From contig VXAZ01006908.1 of the NCBI GenBank assembly GCA_013399875.1, positions 62,001 through 126,000 on the forward strand: a stretch of DNA of 64,000 bases, read 5' to 3'. A program made the position numbers and the translations under genes. Under the pieces are notes generated by a model that was not told where the DNA came from, did not search any database, and saw only the letters and a program-made list of their open reading frames with translations. How positions within the stretch are numbered: position 1 is the first letter of the stretch; the number at the start of each line of letters is the position of its first letter. Positions 24,715-38,009 of the stretch are shown piece after piece. The stretch is from Gymnorhina tibicen. Its lineage: Eukaryota; Chordata; Aves; Passeriformes; Artamidae.

Positions 24715-27302
24715 GTGAGTATCTTATTTCTTCCTCTCTACTAGTAATAACTGCAGGCTGGTATTTGGAGACTGTTCGCTTCCAAGGTATGGTACATGTG
24801 TTGAGTAAAACAATTTTTTACATCCCAGTTTTACTGTTGTCTTCATAACAAACGGTCATGATTCCTTTAATTTAGGCATGAAAGATATATCCCTTTCATC
24901 TTGATTAACTGGGCGCAAGTTAATTTAGGACCCAACAAAACGTTAATTCACTGAAAATTAATACTTTTTTGAGTGTGAGATAGTAGCAACCTTCACGGTG
25001 ACTCCAGGGGGAATTCTCGTTATGACTGAAAGCTGTCTGCCTTGATTTTAGCATAACATAGGAAGGCTGAGGAGGTATTAGTCTTTGTAAATGATCAAAG
25101 GACTAATTCTGCCATCAAGCTATGTTTTAACACATGCACAAGTACCTTCAAGTATGAGTAATTTAGTCCTGCTGATAAGTCTCATTTTTAACATTCTGAA
25201 ATAGTAATATCATTACCAAAGTATGACTGAAGGCAAAATCTAATCTTCTAATTAATAATAAATGAGATGAGTGCTCATGGGAAGAAGGCTTTCTCTTTAA
25301 AAAACAAATAAACAAACATATGCACATATAATACAGAATTACCAACAATAACTATGATATAAAAATAATTAAAGATGTTACTACAAATAAAGATTATACT
25401 TAGAAACAAAAGCACAGGAAAGTCGATCAATCATACAGACTAACTGAGAGTATCTGGGCTCATTCTGCATTTGAATTCTGCAGAAAAGCCATTCAGTTTA
25501 GCTCCGGTTCCTGTGTAACTACCAAACTGAGCAATCAGTGTCACTATTTGAACAATTACTAAAATAAATGTATAGGAAGCTTCTACATGATTACTTATTT
25601 CCTGCATACTGTGCCCATATTCTTGTTGAGTTCAGCATGTTTGTCGAAATGCAGGGTTTTACTGAATATTTGCATCGTTCTTTTTTATGACATTTAGGAA
25701 AGGGATGCTCCAGCAACCACTTCTACATGAAGATTTAAACCTTTCCCCTTCAGGTTTTTTCAACCTCTGCAACTACTTTTTTATTAATTGTGAAAGCAGT
25801 TAGAGAAAAAAGGAACAGAAAAGACTATCCAGGGTATCTCAGCACCAGGATGTCCAGAGGAATCCTGCAGCATAACATCATATGTAGGATATCCAAACTG
25901 TGCCCCAAAGACTTGCTTGAATAGAGGACTTGCGTGCCTCAGAAGAAAAGTGGCACATCATGGTCCACATCCATGGAAAGTGAAACCTCCCCTCCTACAA
26001 AGCAGAGCCCCCAGCCTACACTGCCTATTGGGAACAATCCTCAGCCATGCTGTCTTCCAAGCCATTCTCAAAGCTATGACCAAAAACCACAACAGGGAGC
26101 ATGCTGAACAGTTCATCTGTTCAGATTAATTATAGGTCTAACCAGAAAGACCAAGCCAGGTCATAGACAACCTATGAAACTGAAAGGAAAAAAAGAAAGA
26201 AAAAAGGCTTTTAGCCTAGAAACCACCAGCTGTTAGGAGACTTCCCCATCCCTAAACTTGAAGAGGCTTTCTTTAATTCAGGGTCTTGTAATAAAGTGAC
26301 AAAAACATTGGTCCCTGAGATCACTGCACACTTTATTTGTCTAGCAGTTTTAAAACTTCTCTACCTGACATCACTTTTAACCATCTAACTTCAGAGCCAG
26401 ATGCAAAGTGATTTTTGACCTTCCTTCATTCAAGACTCTGTGATGAATTTCAGAACTTTACATCCCTTAGCCCTCTCAACTGCAAGGCTATTAAGGGAGG
26501 AAGGGTCTGTATTGATCCCAATGCTCTTTTTTTTTTTTACTTCTTTCTTTTTTAAAGAAATTTCACAGAATTCCTGCTAACAATGAAAGTGGCTTAGACC
26601 AGATTTCGGCTACAACCTTTGGGGGTTTTTTTAGCCAGGTTGTTTGTTTCATTTCCACATTATCATTGCACCTCCTTTTTTTTTTTCCTCAGTAAAGTTT
26701 AGAGGCCTAAATGGTCGATTGAATTCTATTATTTCAGTGAAGTGCAAGAGCAACCCTGCTTTTTTCTTTTTGTTGCTACTTCTGCATATATGGATTTTTT
26801 AAAGACTCAAGAAGCATGAGTCTCATATTACTGAAGACTTTAATAAAAACAAATATAGAACTCTTTCCCCCCTTAAAAGCACTCATAAAAGGGAGAAAAT
26901 TACACTGCTTGATTCTCCTATTAGAATATGTCTATACAGAGGCAGAATGGCTGGATGTCTTTTTAATGTCTTTTTAGTGTAGCTGTCAAGCTAGTGCTCA
27001 CAAGCTTCCCTCTAAACTACCCAGTTGTCTTTGTGTGGAGCTATGCACGGTCTAAGGTTTCAGCTCATAGTCCTTACTGAGGTCCTGGTGAGAAGACATA
27101 TTAGTTCCGACATGTCAATATGCTACTGAATCTGTGTTTGGGGTCACAGCATGCCCAGAGAGTCCTGGATCTGTCAGCACACAGCCTTATACCCTTCACT
27201 CTTACACTTATTGCAACTTCTGAGAACTCTAGTCTCTTCTGCTGTATGCAATCATTAATAGGTCAGATATAGGCCATATATTATACTTTGATTTATTTGT
27301 AG
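24715..27302 (+). other. PCLO: Intron
   Basis: About 2.6 kb. It contains a purine-rich AAAGGAAAAAAAGAAAG stretch near 26181 and T-runs near 26527 and 26676. No repeat family or gene recognised. Confidence 0.8.
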
Positions 27303-27483
27303 GTATTGATCGAGTTATCCAGCATCTCTCAGCTTGACAACACTCCTCGGTGGTATCCTCTTAAAGAACAGAGTGAAAACATTGATCATGGAAAATCTCA
27401 TTCTGGACAGAGTAGCCAGCAATCTCCAAAACCATCTGTCATCAAGAGCAGAAGTCATGGAATCTTCCCGGACCCCTCCAAGG
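27303..27483 (+). CDS. PCLO: PCLO exon: end of C2A and start of Ser-rich linker
   Basis: Sixty codons plus [21 protein letters not shown] is the last C2A strand pair (the RWYPL motif is typical of the RIM/piccolo C2 end). It is followed by [20 protein letters not shown] and [20 protein letters not shown], a polar Ser/Lys-rich linker with likely phosphorylation sites. The acceptor is ATTTGTAG and the donor AAGG/GTAGGA. The donor after G at 27483 is required because the next exon begins AC, giving Asp. Read-through past the donor stays open for only eight more codons, so the intron must be removed. Confidence 0.95.
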
Positions 27484-28685
27484 GTAGGAATGACTTGGTG
27501 CTCCTGATATGAAATATTTTCCCATATGATGGGAAAACCTTTGCTATGTGTAAGTTCTAATAGAAAAAATAAAGATACTGTTATGAAGTTTGTATATATT
27601 TTTATTAAAAATCCATTCATCTCTGTGATTAATTAATTGGAGACAAGGCTTAAATTGTCTCAGTCTTGCCAGACAGTTTATTCAGAAATTGTGTCTTTAA
27701 AAGAGCAGCTTACAGACCCTACGTTCTTTGTATATCTGCTATAGATTCTGTGCCCTTTTGATTTTCTTGATAGCCTCAGGCAAATTCAATACCTATTCAG
27801 CTTTCTATTTTTCATGTTCCTTAAATATTCTGCAGAATTTTTTCATCTGAAAATGACACGTTAATATTTTATAGAACAACAATTATGCTGCAATAATGAA
27901 TATGCATTTCCAGCCAATAATAACGGACTGTTGCATATCTCAGTTGTATTGGAAATCAGTGGAGCTGATATGGTAGAAGTACATTAGTGTTTACAAAAGC
28001 AGAATTGATCTCAGTGTCTCCTGCTCCAAGAAATTTATCTCTAATTCTTTTTTTTATACTAATTAGTCAGTGGACAGGTGCTCTCATTAAAATACATTAT
28101 ATGTCATATGAAAGTAAAAACCATTCCATCTACAATCCAGATGAGAGCCCCAGAGGGACAAGACTCTGCTCCATCTCCTCTCTATTTCTCTGTGTAACAT
28201 TTTGCCAGGGATTGGTGTCTATATAAGATGTCTGTCTGAATTAGAGGTAAGTATAGGAGCCATTGTAAGTTAGGCTGTGATTTTCATGGCGGCATTATTC
28301 AGGATAAAATGACTTGCATTCGCTAAGTGTTAGGTACTGGTGTAGGTGATGCTGGTTAACCTCGACATACTAGAGAACAGAAAGCGGAAAACACTACGGC
28401 ATCCTTCCACCAGTTTGAGCCAACACAGGAGGTCTAACTCACAGGTGATAAAAAACCAGTACTAAATAAATTTTTCCCTGGGCCGCGGAACAGTGAGGAA
28501 GTAGAAAACGATGCTTCATAAGAGTTTCCTAATCATGATATATCCTGATACTTTAAATGGAATGGCACAGCTTAATCTTTATTCCTTGTTCTGGAATTCA
28601 GCTAGAAAGACCAGTCAAGAGAAAGAGAATGAAATTGTTTGTTTTTAATAAATGCACGAGTTGTGCTTCTTCATTTTCCTGGTAG
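27484..28685 (+). other. PCLO: Intron
   Basis: About 1.2 kb with no recognisable repeat or gene. The acceptor is TTTTCCTGGTAG. Confidence 0.85.
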
Positions 28686-28897
28686 ACATGCAGGTGCCCA
28701 CCATTGAGAAATCCCACAGCAGTCCAGGGAGCTCCAAATCTTCTTCTGAAGGACATCTCCGCTCTCACGGTCCATCTCGCAGCCAAAGCAAAACCAGCGT
28801 CACTCAAACTCACCTTGAAGACGCTGGGGCAGCCATCGCCGCTGCTGAAGCAGCTGTGCAACAGCTTCGCCTTCAACCAAGTAAAAGACGCAAATAA
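28686..28897 (+). CDS. PCLO: PCLO exon: Ser-rich/Ala-rich linker with alternative 3' end
   Basis: AC completes Asp and 64 codons follow: [60 protein letters not shown] and RLQP. The last part is a short Ala-rich amphipathic helix. At 28880 the sequence reads CAACCAA/GTAAAAG. Splicing there gives the 195-base form that joins 41519 in phase and leads to C2B. Without splicing the frame adds Ser-Lys-Arg-Arg-Lys and stops at TAA (28895-28897), giving a C2A-only protein. As I recall them, the two human piccolo isoforms differ by 207 residues, which equals the human C2B tail (212) minus these five, so this is probably the conserved short isoform. Confidence 0.94.
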
Positions 28898-29540
28898 ATT
28901 CCTCAGCATGGCAGCTTAATGTTCATCTGTTGCCTTTTTCCCTGCTGTCCTTCCCTTTTTGGCTATTTTTTTTTCTGTTCTTGGCACACTGTGCTCACTC
29001 TGTTCAATGTCTTTCTTTGTGTGCCTGTGTGTGAATACATATAATTACAATATACTCTTGTATTTAGAAGTCTTTTATTTATTTATTTATTTTAATTTAT
29101 AAAGACTGCAGTGAAACTGGCTGTTTCTCCATCAGTCCCTTCACTCATGGTCCATGATGTTACATGGTTGTGCATGACTCACAGAGAAGTCCATTGTGTT
29201 TTGATGTCACTAAATATCTACCAATGAAATAATCAAAACCTGCAGAGATGCAACTGCCAGCTCTTCAAATTGCACACAAGACTGAGACCACATTAATAAC
29301 AGGATGTATCTATAAGTAGTAATCATGAAGGACAGTACTATACACAAAAGAAGATTTGAAGTTAAAGAAACTTTTTTTTAACTACATGGCTGAGATTTCT
29401 ATTTTTGAAACATGACTGTAAATATCTATTTTATTTTTTTTTTAATGAAATATAAGGCAACCTTCTTTATATCTCAGATAAGATTGTGTTAGTGATGAGC
29501 AGAACAGAAATACAATAAAACCATTAAACACAGTAAGTGC
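28898..29540 (+). other. PCLO: Probable 3' UTR and poly(A) region of the short (C2A-only) PCLO mRNA
   Basis: It follows the TAA of the unspliced terminal exon. It contains an AUUUA cluster (29062-29099) and an AATAAA at 29514-29519, followed by ATTAAA at 29523-29528. A later AATAAA sits at 29935-29940. An earlier AATAAA at 28893-28898 overlaps the stop codon. Which signal is used cannot be told from sequence; the 29514 cluster is my first choice, giving a UTR of roughly 640 bases. Confidence 0.5.
29062..29100 (+). promoter_or_regulatory. AU-rich element candidate in the short-isoform 3' UTR
   Basis: There are five ATTTA pentamers: 29062-29066, three overlapping ones from 29077 to 29089, and 29095-29099. 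The UUAUUUAUU nonamer starts at 29075. Such clusters recruit ARE-binding proteins (ELAVL/Hu, TTP, AUF1) and control mRNA stability. It could also be just a (TTTA)n microsatellite. Confidence 0.5.
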
Positions 29541-32500
29541 AAAACCATTAAACACACAAAACCAGTAACAACATCAGATTTCAACAATGTTGTCAAGTTA
29601 GCAAACTCAAAAGGAGTTGAGAGCTAAGTCAGGTGTCACAGTTCAATTTTTCGAGTAATTTTTTGCTATGGATTGATTAAGGGTCAAGATAGGTTTCATC
29701 CGACAGCTTCAAAAAGGTTATTGAATTAAAATTATTCCATTCAGAAGGATTACTCTCCAGAGCATACTTCAGATCAGTATCTGTTGCTAGCTGAGGGTTT
29801 AGTTGATGGCAAATTAAATGTCTCTGACTGTGGAGTCATTGTGTTTGTCTTTAGGATTTGTTGATATGCCATAAACTCACCATGGTAAACTGCAAAACTG
29901 GGGGAAAATTATTTCCCTTGTCTTCACCATCATTAATAAAGAAACAGCCAGTTTTAATACTCTTTAATGCTGTGCATGTGGTGTCTCTTTGGTGTTTGAA
30001 AACACTACTTAAACTTAAAAACAGAAAAAAACCCCACTTCTGTTTGCATGAATAACATTTAAGCTGGTTCCATCTGAGGATACATACTCTGGGTTTCCAT
30101 TTCACCCACACTGCCACAGCAGCACATAAAAGCGGTCAGTCTAATCATGCCAGGAAGCAGCACAGACACAGCATAGCAGGAGTCCTCCCTATTCAAAGAA
30201 CTCAGTCTGACAATCTGCCTCCACCAGCCAATGACAACAAAGACCAAAGCCAACTAGCCCTCAGGAAAGTGATGTCTGATGGACCAGTCAAGCCTGAAGG
30301 AGGTGAGCAGAAAGACATGGTTAAGAAACCAACTACATCCCAAATACTTCTTGCCATGTCAACTAATTCATTGCGATATTTAATTATTTATTTTACCCTT
30401 CCATTAAGTGCTGTAAATGTTAACATGAATCAAGAACTCTGCTTGATTTTTCCACCTATCAGCGCATAAATCCATAATGAAAAACTGTGCTAAGAAGCAT
30501 TATGAAACAACAAATGTGTGCACTTTCATTCCACTGGAGCACTTAGACTTCTGTTGAAAAATAGTATAGCTTTGCTCATGTTGTTGCCTAATAAAAAGCA
30601 TGCATCCAAGCTGGTCTGCTTAAGCATGATTGGACATTTCTTGTACTGTGAGAAAAACCTAACTGCACATTTTTGTTTCTGAAAATGTAATTGGGACAAT
30701 AACAATTCCTGTTTCCTCTTTCAACATAGTTATCATGTCAACAGTCATTAGCATAGATAATTTTTCAAACCACCAGTGGAAAGGAAAGGAGTTTTGATCC
30801 ATGTATAGCTCAATCTCTTGATAATTTTCCTATCAGCATCTTTAAAAATTATTTTCTACTTGTAGGCACCTGTAATACCACATATCACCAACTTATTCCC
30901 TCATCACAAATAAAGAGCCAGAATCTCAATCAGTTCAAATTGCCACTGTTCTTTTGATTTCTGGAGTATCTTGTTTATTTCCATGGAATCTGAGGGATAA
31001 TCCAAATAAATGTACTGACTGAACTCCCAGATGTTCTCTTGTGCTGTAATCCCTTCCTAAGATCTCAAGATTCATTCAAGGTTTTTCTGTCAACACCACT
31101 GCACACATTGGACAATACAAGCTGGCTGAGAGGGCTGCAGGAGAGAAGGAGGGAATGATACTGCAAACAATATACCCTAAAGGCAACAAGTTATTCAGAG
31201 AACTAAAGTGATGTTAAAACATCTAGTTAACAGAGCAAAAGTAACAGGTATTTTTAAACATCATATTTAGAAATGACAAGTTTTTTCTTGGAAGAACCTT
31301 CAGAATTCTTCCATAAATCCATGTATTTACACATGTGTGCATACACACACATACATATACACATTGTCTTACTCTACAGCTCAAACCCAGACACTTAGTT
31401 CAGGCATAACCAGGGAAGGTCATGTACGAGCTCAGACATCATGTCTGAAAGCTGCATACTACTCCTGGGGTGTAGACCATTCCAATCTAAATAACTCTTA
31501 TGATCTTTTGAGGTGTCATGTCTGTAGAATTTTATCACAAAGACTCATAGCCTACGGTAATGTCTTTTCACATAGACAGGTAATGCAAAACATTTTGCTT
31601 GTGATATAAGGTTGAATTAAGTTTAATTTACACACTTTTATAATAAGGAAATGGTGAGTCTGTTGGCTTCAAGTACCTGTGCCACCAAACTGTTATTCTA
31701 CCTTCTTTACTTTCAAAATGGCAAAAAGGATATGTATTGACATGTACTGGGCTCAGCAATATGGGAATCATCATAGAGAGTTATGGGAATAAGAGTCCAC
31801 ATTATAATAATAAGAATCCACATTAATATATAAAAAAGGTTAGAATTACTACGAAGAGATGTGGTAATTTTGTCTTTTTACTTCTGGCGAACAAACACAA
31901 TGCATGGTCACCTACACAATGTTTAAAAGTCTGGTTTCAGACCTGTGAGATGTTTTGTCTTCTCCTTATTGTTCCAAAGCTAGTTTGTCCAAATTTATGC
32001 ATATGACGTGGGCCAGTAGTTACCATTTTGAGGTTAATGACTCTCATGACTTTCAGTAGGAATAAAAAGAAAAATTATTTCACTGCATTTTGTGGACTGT
32101 GAAAGTAAAATGAGATGAGTCTATGACCTCTAATGGGAAAAGCACCAAAGATACTCAAAACAGCTTCTAATTTATGGGCTTCTTTGTGGAATGAAGAGAT
32201 GATAAAGGAAGGAGAGGTTTCCCCTGCATTTCAAATATTCTAAAAATTGAGGTTATTGTGAATAATGAATATTAGGGCATCATCAGTTTCCAAGTCCATT
32301 CCTAAAGGGATGATGCCTGTTTGTGGTACCCACCTCCATTACTTTATTGTTACCTAGAAAAAGAACACATCAGGAACTGGTCTTAGCGACTGGAACAGTC
32401 ATCTTGGCAAGTTAGTAATTTTTGTCACTATGTCTCAAAGCCCTTTACTAAGGAAGCCATTACACATAATCCACAACATTATTATTATTTTTTTACCATA

Positions 32501-34642
32501 GCTATTTCTCTGTGCATTTATTAAAGAACAGCACCTTTTAGAGGAACTGTTTGGGTTTTTTTCAGCCCAAGCACACAATGGTGATATAAATTATTCTATG
32601 CTGTGAAGTCCTTCTATGCCTAAGATAACCCTCAGAAACAGTGCCCTCCTTTAATCTAGTCTCTCAGTAGCTTCATTTTTTTCCTCTTGAATTGAATTTT
32701 CTCTTGAAAAAATAACAAACCAAACAAGACAAGAACCCTCAGTCATTCTCAGAATGTCTTAGAGAAATCCTTCTCTGATTCCTAGGACCTTTTCTATTGG
32801 GTGTATTTTGTCAGTTATTGTGTGTCAGTTGAGAAGTAACAAGGAAATCATAAATGAAACCAGCACCTATAGTATAAATAGAAAAATTTGAGAATGCAAA
32901 CGTCTTTCATCAGGTTTTTATTGAACTGAACTCTTTCTGTATTCCTTTTAAAGAGTAAGAAATGCATTTTAACCAATCTGCTTTAAAATTAAGGTGAAGG
33001 TGCAACAAAAAACTTTGGTTTTTGTTCAGAACCTTTGTAAAATCCAACATTCAGCTACAGGAGTTAATTAAAAATAAACCCTGAAGTATAATTTTGTCGT
33101 CGCCCGTGAGAGATAAGAGTGTGATCTGCAGAGAAACCAATTGCATGCCACACATTCCCATCACATCCCTCAGAAAGGAGCAGTAACATTTTGGAACCAA
33201 CTCTTTGAAGCCAGAAGTTGCGAGGCATCCAAGTCAGAGGAAGAGAGCAGTGCCTAGGCTTGAGTTAATTTGGTTTAGGTTTTGTGCAATATATGAATCA
33301 TTGCCAATTACACATTCACATAAAATTAAGCACGTTCCTTTCAACATAAATCTGTGTATTAGAGTTTATCCACCAGATGAGTCAGTTTTAGACACGGACT
33401 GTGAATTTAGACTGTGAATCAGTCCACCGCCTTTTCAGTCAGTAATTTATCCCACAGAAGAATCCTCCCATTATACAGAATTTTCTTAGTAGGTCACTTA
33501 TGTTTTAAATATAATAAATTATTTTAGAGTTCTTCAGATACTTGAAAAGTTGGAGATGTTCCAATGATTATCACCAGTTCTCTGGATATATGAATATAAA
33601 AGAATAGGCATATTTGCAATATAATTTTTACTGATTTTATACAACAAGTCTTTTCAAACCTAGCTTATAGTTTTAAATGAATGAACAACACCCGTTAGTT
33701 CTAATACCTTCTAATAAAGTGAATAAGAAAGACAAGGAACAGAAAAAACTTCAGCATCTGTGTTAAGCAGAAAGGTGAACCACCTCTGCCTCGCTAGAAT
33801 AGAAATTGCAGTTTTCAGGGAAATAAGTTCAGATCACAAAAATAAAAGATATTGTTCATCATATAGTCAGCATTTATCTACATAACTGCTAATTTTTAAA
33901 TGATACCGTTTTACAAAGACCTGTACTATCTACATGGACATAGCTTAAAGTATAAAATTTGATGGACTTGTCCTTATTTGCAGAGAAAAACATGCCAGTT
34001 TTTCCCCCAAAAGGACAATGATTATACAATGAAAAATCAATTCCTTTATTACATTAGAATATCCAGTGGTCAGCAAAAACAACATTATTTGGTGACCAAA
34101 TAAGAGAATTTCTAAAAATTTATTTAGATTTTTTCTAGGATCTTTGAAGAACAGTAAATTAATATTTAAATAGTAAATAGTTCACTAAGTGGATTTAAGT
34201 CTCAACATCATTGTAGCCCCATACATTTTTTATTCTTTCCAACAGACACTCATGAAAGAGAAGCTACAAGTCAATATGCTATTGCTTGTATATCATTTGT
34301 TGATGGATGCCATATGCAATTCCTCTTCTATTTGGCTCACATTAACCCAACCAAACAAACAAGCAACCTGCCAAGATAAAAACACGGCTATACTCCTGAC
34401 CTGAATTAGTTAGCAAATATTAAAGATCTAGAGAAATTGCCATGTGTTTCAGTTAAAGATCCAAACATACCTGTTAATTTAAGGTAATTCCAACATAAAA
34501 ATTCTACAGCAATTTCTGTCTATTTTTCAAAAATGGATAGGTTTTTTCAAGCTCAAACTTCTAGCAATTTAAAATCACATTTCCTTAAAACCTCCTCTAA
34601 CACATGTACCTGGTATTATTCATTTTGGTCCCTGAAAAGGCA

Positions 34643-34673
34643 GGGGAAGGGGAGGCAGGGGGAGGAGGAGGGG
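34643..34673 (+). other. G-quadruplex-type tract
   Basis: Four G runs of four or more (at 34643, 34649, 34658 and 34670) with spacers of 2, 5 and 7 bases fit the usual intramolecular G-quadruplex rule. It lies in a purine-only block from about 34634 to 34679, on the coding strand and therefore in the pre-mRNA. Confidence 0.6.
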
Positions 34674-37600
34674 AGAGAATGCAGCACCACAGCATCTCAC
34701 AGAGAACATTTCGTCTTTTATGTTACACATCTTCCATCATGACACAACAGCTTTTCTGGGATATCCTAAGAGGAAACTATGTTCCAAACAGTTGTATGTC
34801 AAGTGATCTTGCTGATCAGGGTGAGATCTACTCTCAGAGCTGATACTGTTAGCTGGAATACCTACAGTAGCAAAACTGTACATCAGTCTTTTCAGAACTG
34901 TACTCAATTAAGCCTATCAATTTAAATATCTTAAAGAATGCCAGTTTAAAACACTTTAGTTCAAAAGGTAGCACACCTCCTTATAACTGCCTTGAACCAA
35001 CAACTTGGACAAAAATTCACTTAAGTGCCAGCATAACAGGTTAAAGCTACACAGAAATGTGATGTGAGTATGCATCAAGACATTGCCATGACTGTAGAAC
35101 CCTTGATACAGGTCTGAGCCAGCACTGTGTAATTTCTAGCCACTTAGCTGCAAGAAATTAAAATTGACATAAATTTTCCTTATCACTAAGTTCTATTTAC
35201 TGGCTTTAGCAACAATGGAGTGAAAGGAAATTGATTCATAGGTTTTATAAATCTTCTGAATTGGATATGATTGTTGTTTCAAATACCTGCTTATTTGCTA
35301 TCCCTCTTGGTCTATATCCATTTTCACACATTTAATAGGCAATGCCATGTTTTAATTTCCTAAATTATTTTAGGATATTTCCTTCACACTTAAATAATTT
35401 ACAACCCAAAGCTGTTTAATGACTCATGTCACCAGTTTCTTAATTTTAACATGAAGTTAAATGGGCCTTCATGTTGCTAAAAATAATCCTTTTCCAAGAA
35501 TCATTATCAAAACAAGAACAGTTCGTCCCCACTCTCTGCAGATAGCAGTAATCTGAGGCTGTCTTTTCAGCCTTGTTTCAATCTAATAGATGGCCCATTT
35601 TGCTTTGGCTATTCTTGCTATTTACTTTTTCACTATTTTAAGCTGGCATGTAATTTCAGGAAATTGCTCAGATTCTTCATTTGATAACTCATTTCAAAAG
35701 TCTTATTTCAAAATTCTGTAGGGTAGACTAACCCTACAGAGTGCATGGAAAATTATTTCATCAGAATTGCTTCACTGGATAAAGAAATTACTTCAGCACA
35801 GTTTAAGAAGTCTGTTGTTCTTCTGTTACTCAGCTCAAACAGTAAATTTCTCTGTAAAGGGTTATGCTGAAATTTCACAAAATATCCCTGCTCAGTGTGT
35901 GGTCAAATCCATGTCTAATATGCAGCTGTGGCTGAAATGGGTGAGACCATGGCTTAAAGTCCTGTTCAGTATGAGGGAGCGTTAGGAAAATAAACTATCT
36001 GAGCTGACCTGAGGTAGATGTGTTTCATCACCAGTTGTTTATGTATCCCCATTCTGTTGCCAGTTCACAAAAGATGCAACAAGCAGTCCCAACAACAGTT
36101 TTACCCTGCAGAGCCCTACAGAGCAAGCTGGAGCAGCCCTTGCTTTTAGTGCTAGCAAACACTTAATAAAAACAGGAAAGCTGGCATTTGGGGCAGTTTG
36201 AGGTTGGAGCATTTGAAACACAAGGCTACTGAGAGTGAAAGGTAGCCAAGCTTCTGGCAAAAGACACTGTGTATGAGATGCTCAGTCTGTTGGTCATCAG
36301 AAAATTACCCACAGCAGATTGGTGCTTTCACCGTCTCTCATGGGCTTGCATCTCTTTGAGAAGACTCAGCATGGTGTTTTCAGCCTTTTTTGTCACCCAG
36401 AGTTTCTCAGAAGACTGACAGTTATAAAGAACAATTTTTTTCAAGTAATTAGAGGCCAATTCCGGAAACCTAACTGAATCCATACTTGAAGGCGTTTTTT
36501 CCCTCTTCCTGTTTGGTTTGCAAACAGAACCCTCCTTCCCAATGCGTTTTGACAATGTATTTCTGCTTCTAGACAGAAACTGGAAAAGGGGAGCATCTAC
36601 AATATAATCATCAGGAGAAAGTGCTGGTTGAGTCTGTTCTTTTCTCCATATGAACCATAGAACTGCATAGTCCACTTTTTCAAATTTAAGTCTTAAAAAA
36701 AAGTCCATTCACTGTAGAAGAATGGCTGGAGTGTCTGAGAATGCTGAATCGTTTCCATTTTGCTGCTGACTGATTTAACAGTTCCTGGTTTTAGGTCTTG
36801 TGTGAATGATATATCTTCCTTATATTAGGTTTTAACAAAGCATCTTCTCTGTTGTCTGTTGAAAACAGATTTTTTCTGAAAGATTAAGTGAAATCATATG
36901 CCTCTCATGCTTTCCTCTCTTATTGATTTTAATAGGGTATTTTCTTCATATTAGACTTACACGTTTTCCTTGGTTCTAAAAGTTTATTTTCTAACTGGAT
37001 CCATAAGCCAAACCATAAGCAACTGCATATTTTTGCCATACTAACAATAATTTTAAAAAACAGATATAAAAAGATGGTGCTGAAAGGTGGGTGCTAACCT
37101 TCATTTTCTTGAAACAACAATTATTTTCCAAAAACGCATAAGAGAATATATATTCAAACATCATTCTGTTGAATTTTTTTTTTCTTCCTGTAAAAAATAC
37201 AGAGTACAAATGGTATCTATCTAACCATTATAATTTTTTCTTGGGAAACCCTGGTCCTACACCAGGTATAATGTTATCATCCACTTTCTTGGAATCTGAA
37301 ATAATTACTGTAAGCAGTTGAGAACTTTTCCAACTCATTTATGTATTATTCACTAGAATGGTTGAACTGAAACTTATGCTCATGCCAGAGCCTGTAAAAC
37401 AGGCAGTTTAACAGAATCACTCAGAGGCAGCATTAACACCACATTTCAAACTACTAAATGTGACATATGTACCCATTAACACCCATTCCAAGTAGAGAAC
37501 ATTTCACCTCATCGAGGGAACTACCAGCTAAAACAGGATTAACAGATGAAAATGAAATCAAACCACAACAATAGCTTTGTATAATAGGAAAACCTGTGCC

Positions 37601-38009
37601 CTATTTCAGAGAAAGCAGCTCATATTAGAGTTTTAAACTTTCATTTCCTATTTCTATTCTTCATAGTTCAATGGCTGGGCAGCCCAGACATCATTGATAT
37701 GGCAGTCCTTAAAAAGTGCCAAGCACCTGATAAACTGTGTAAAGAGTTTACAGAAAAAGGGCTGGAGGGGATGAGGGGATATCTCATTTCTCCCAGAGAG
37801 AGGCCAAATGAAGGTGGGTAATGACCTTCAGTTAAGCTTTGTCTCTTCCATCTGCTGAAGCCTGAGGAGTCTTTTCTCTAAAAATGTAGAGCTTTAAGAA
37901 TCATACATAATTGACAGCAAGACCTTGCCTATGACAAGTATTTTAAAAGTTTTATAAGCTTTCTAAGAGTTTCTAAAAGTTGTTTAATGGGTTGGTTGGG
38001 TTCTTTTTC

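Noticed and set aside
25917..26129. 70-codon + strand frame with Pro/His-rich translation
   Set aside because: No similarity recognised, no splice signals in a fitting phase, and not part of known piccolo sequence.
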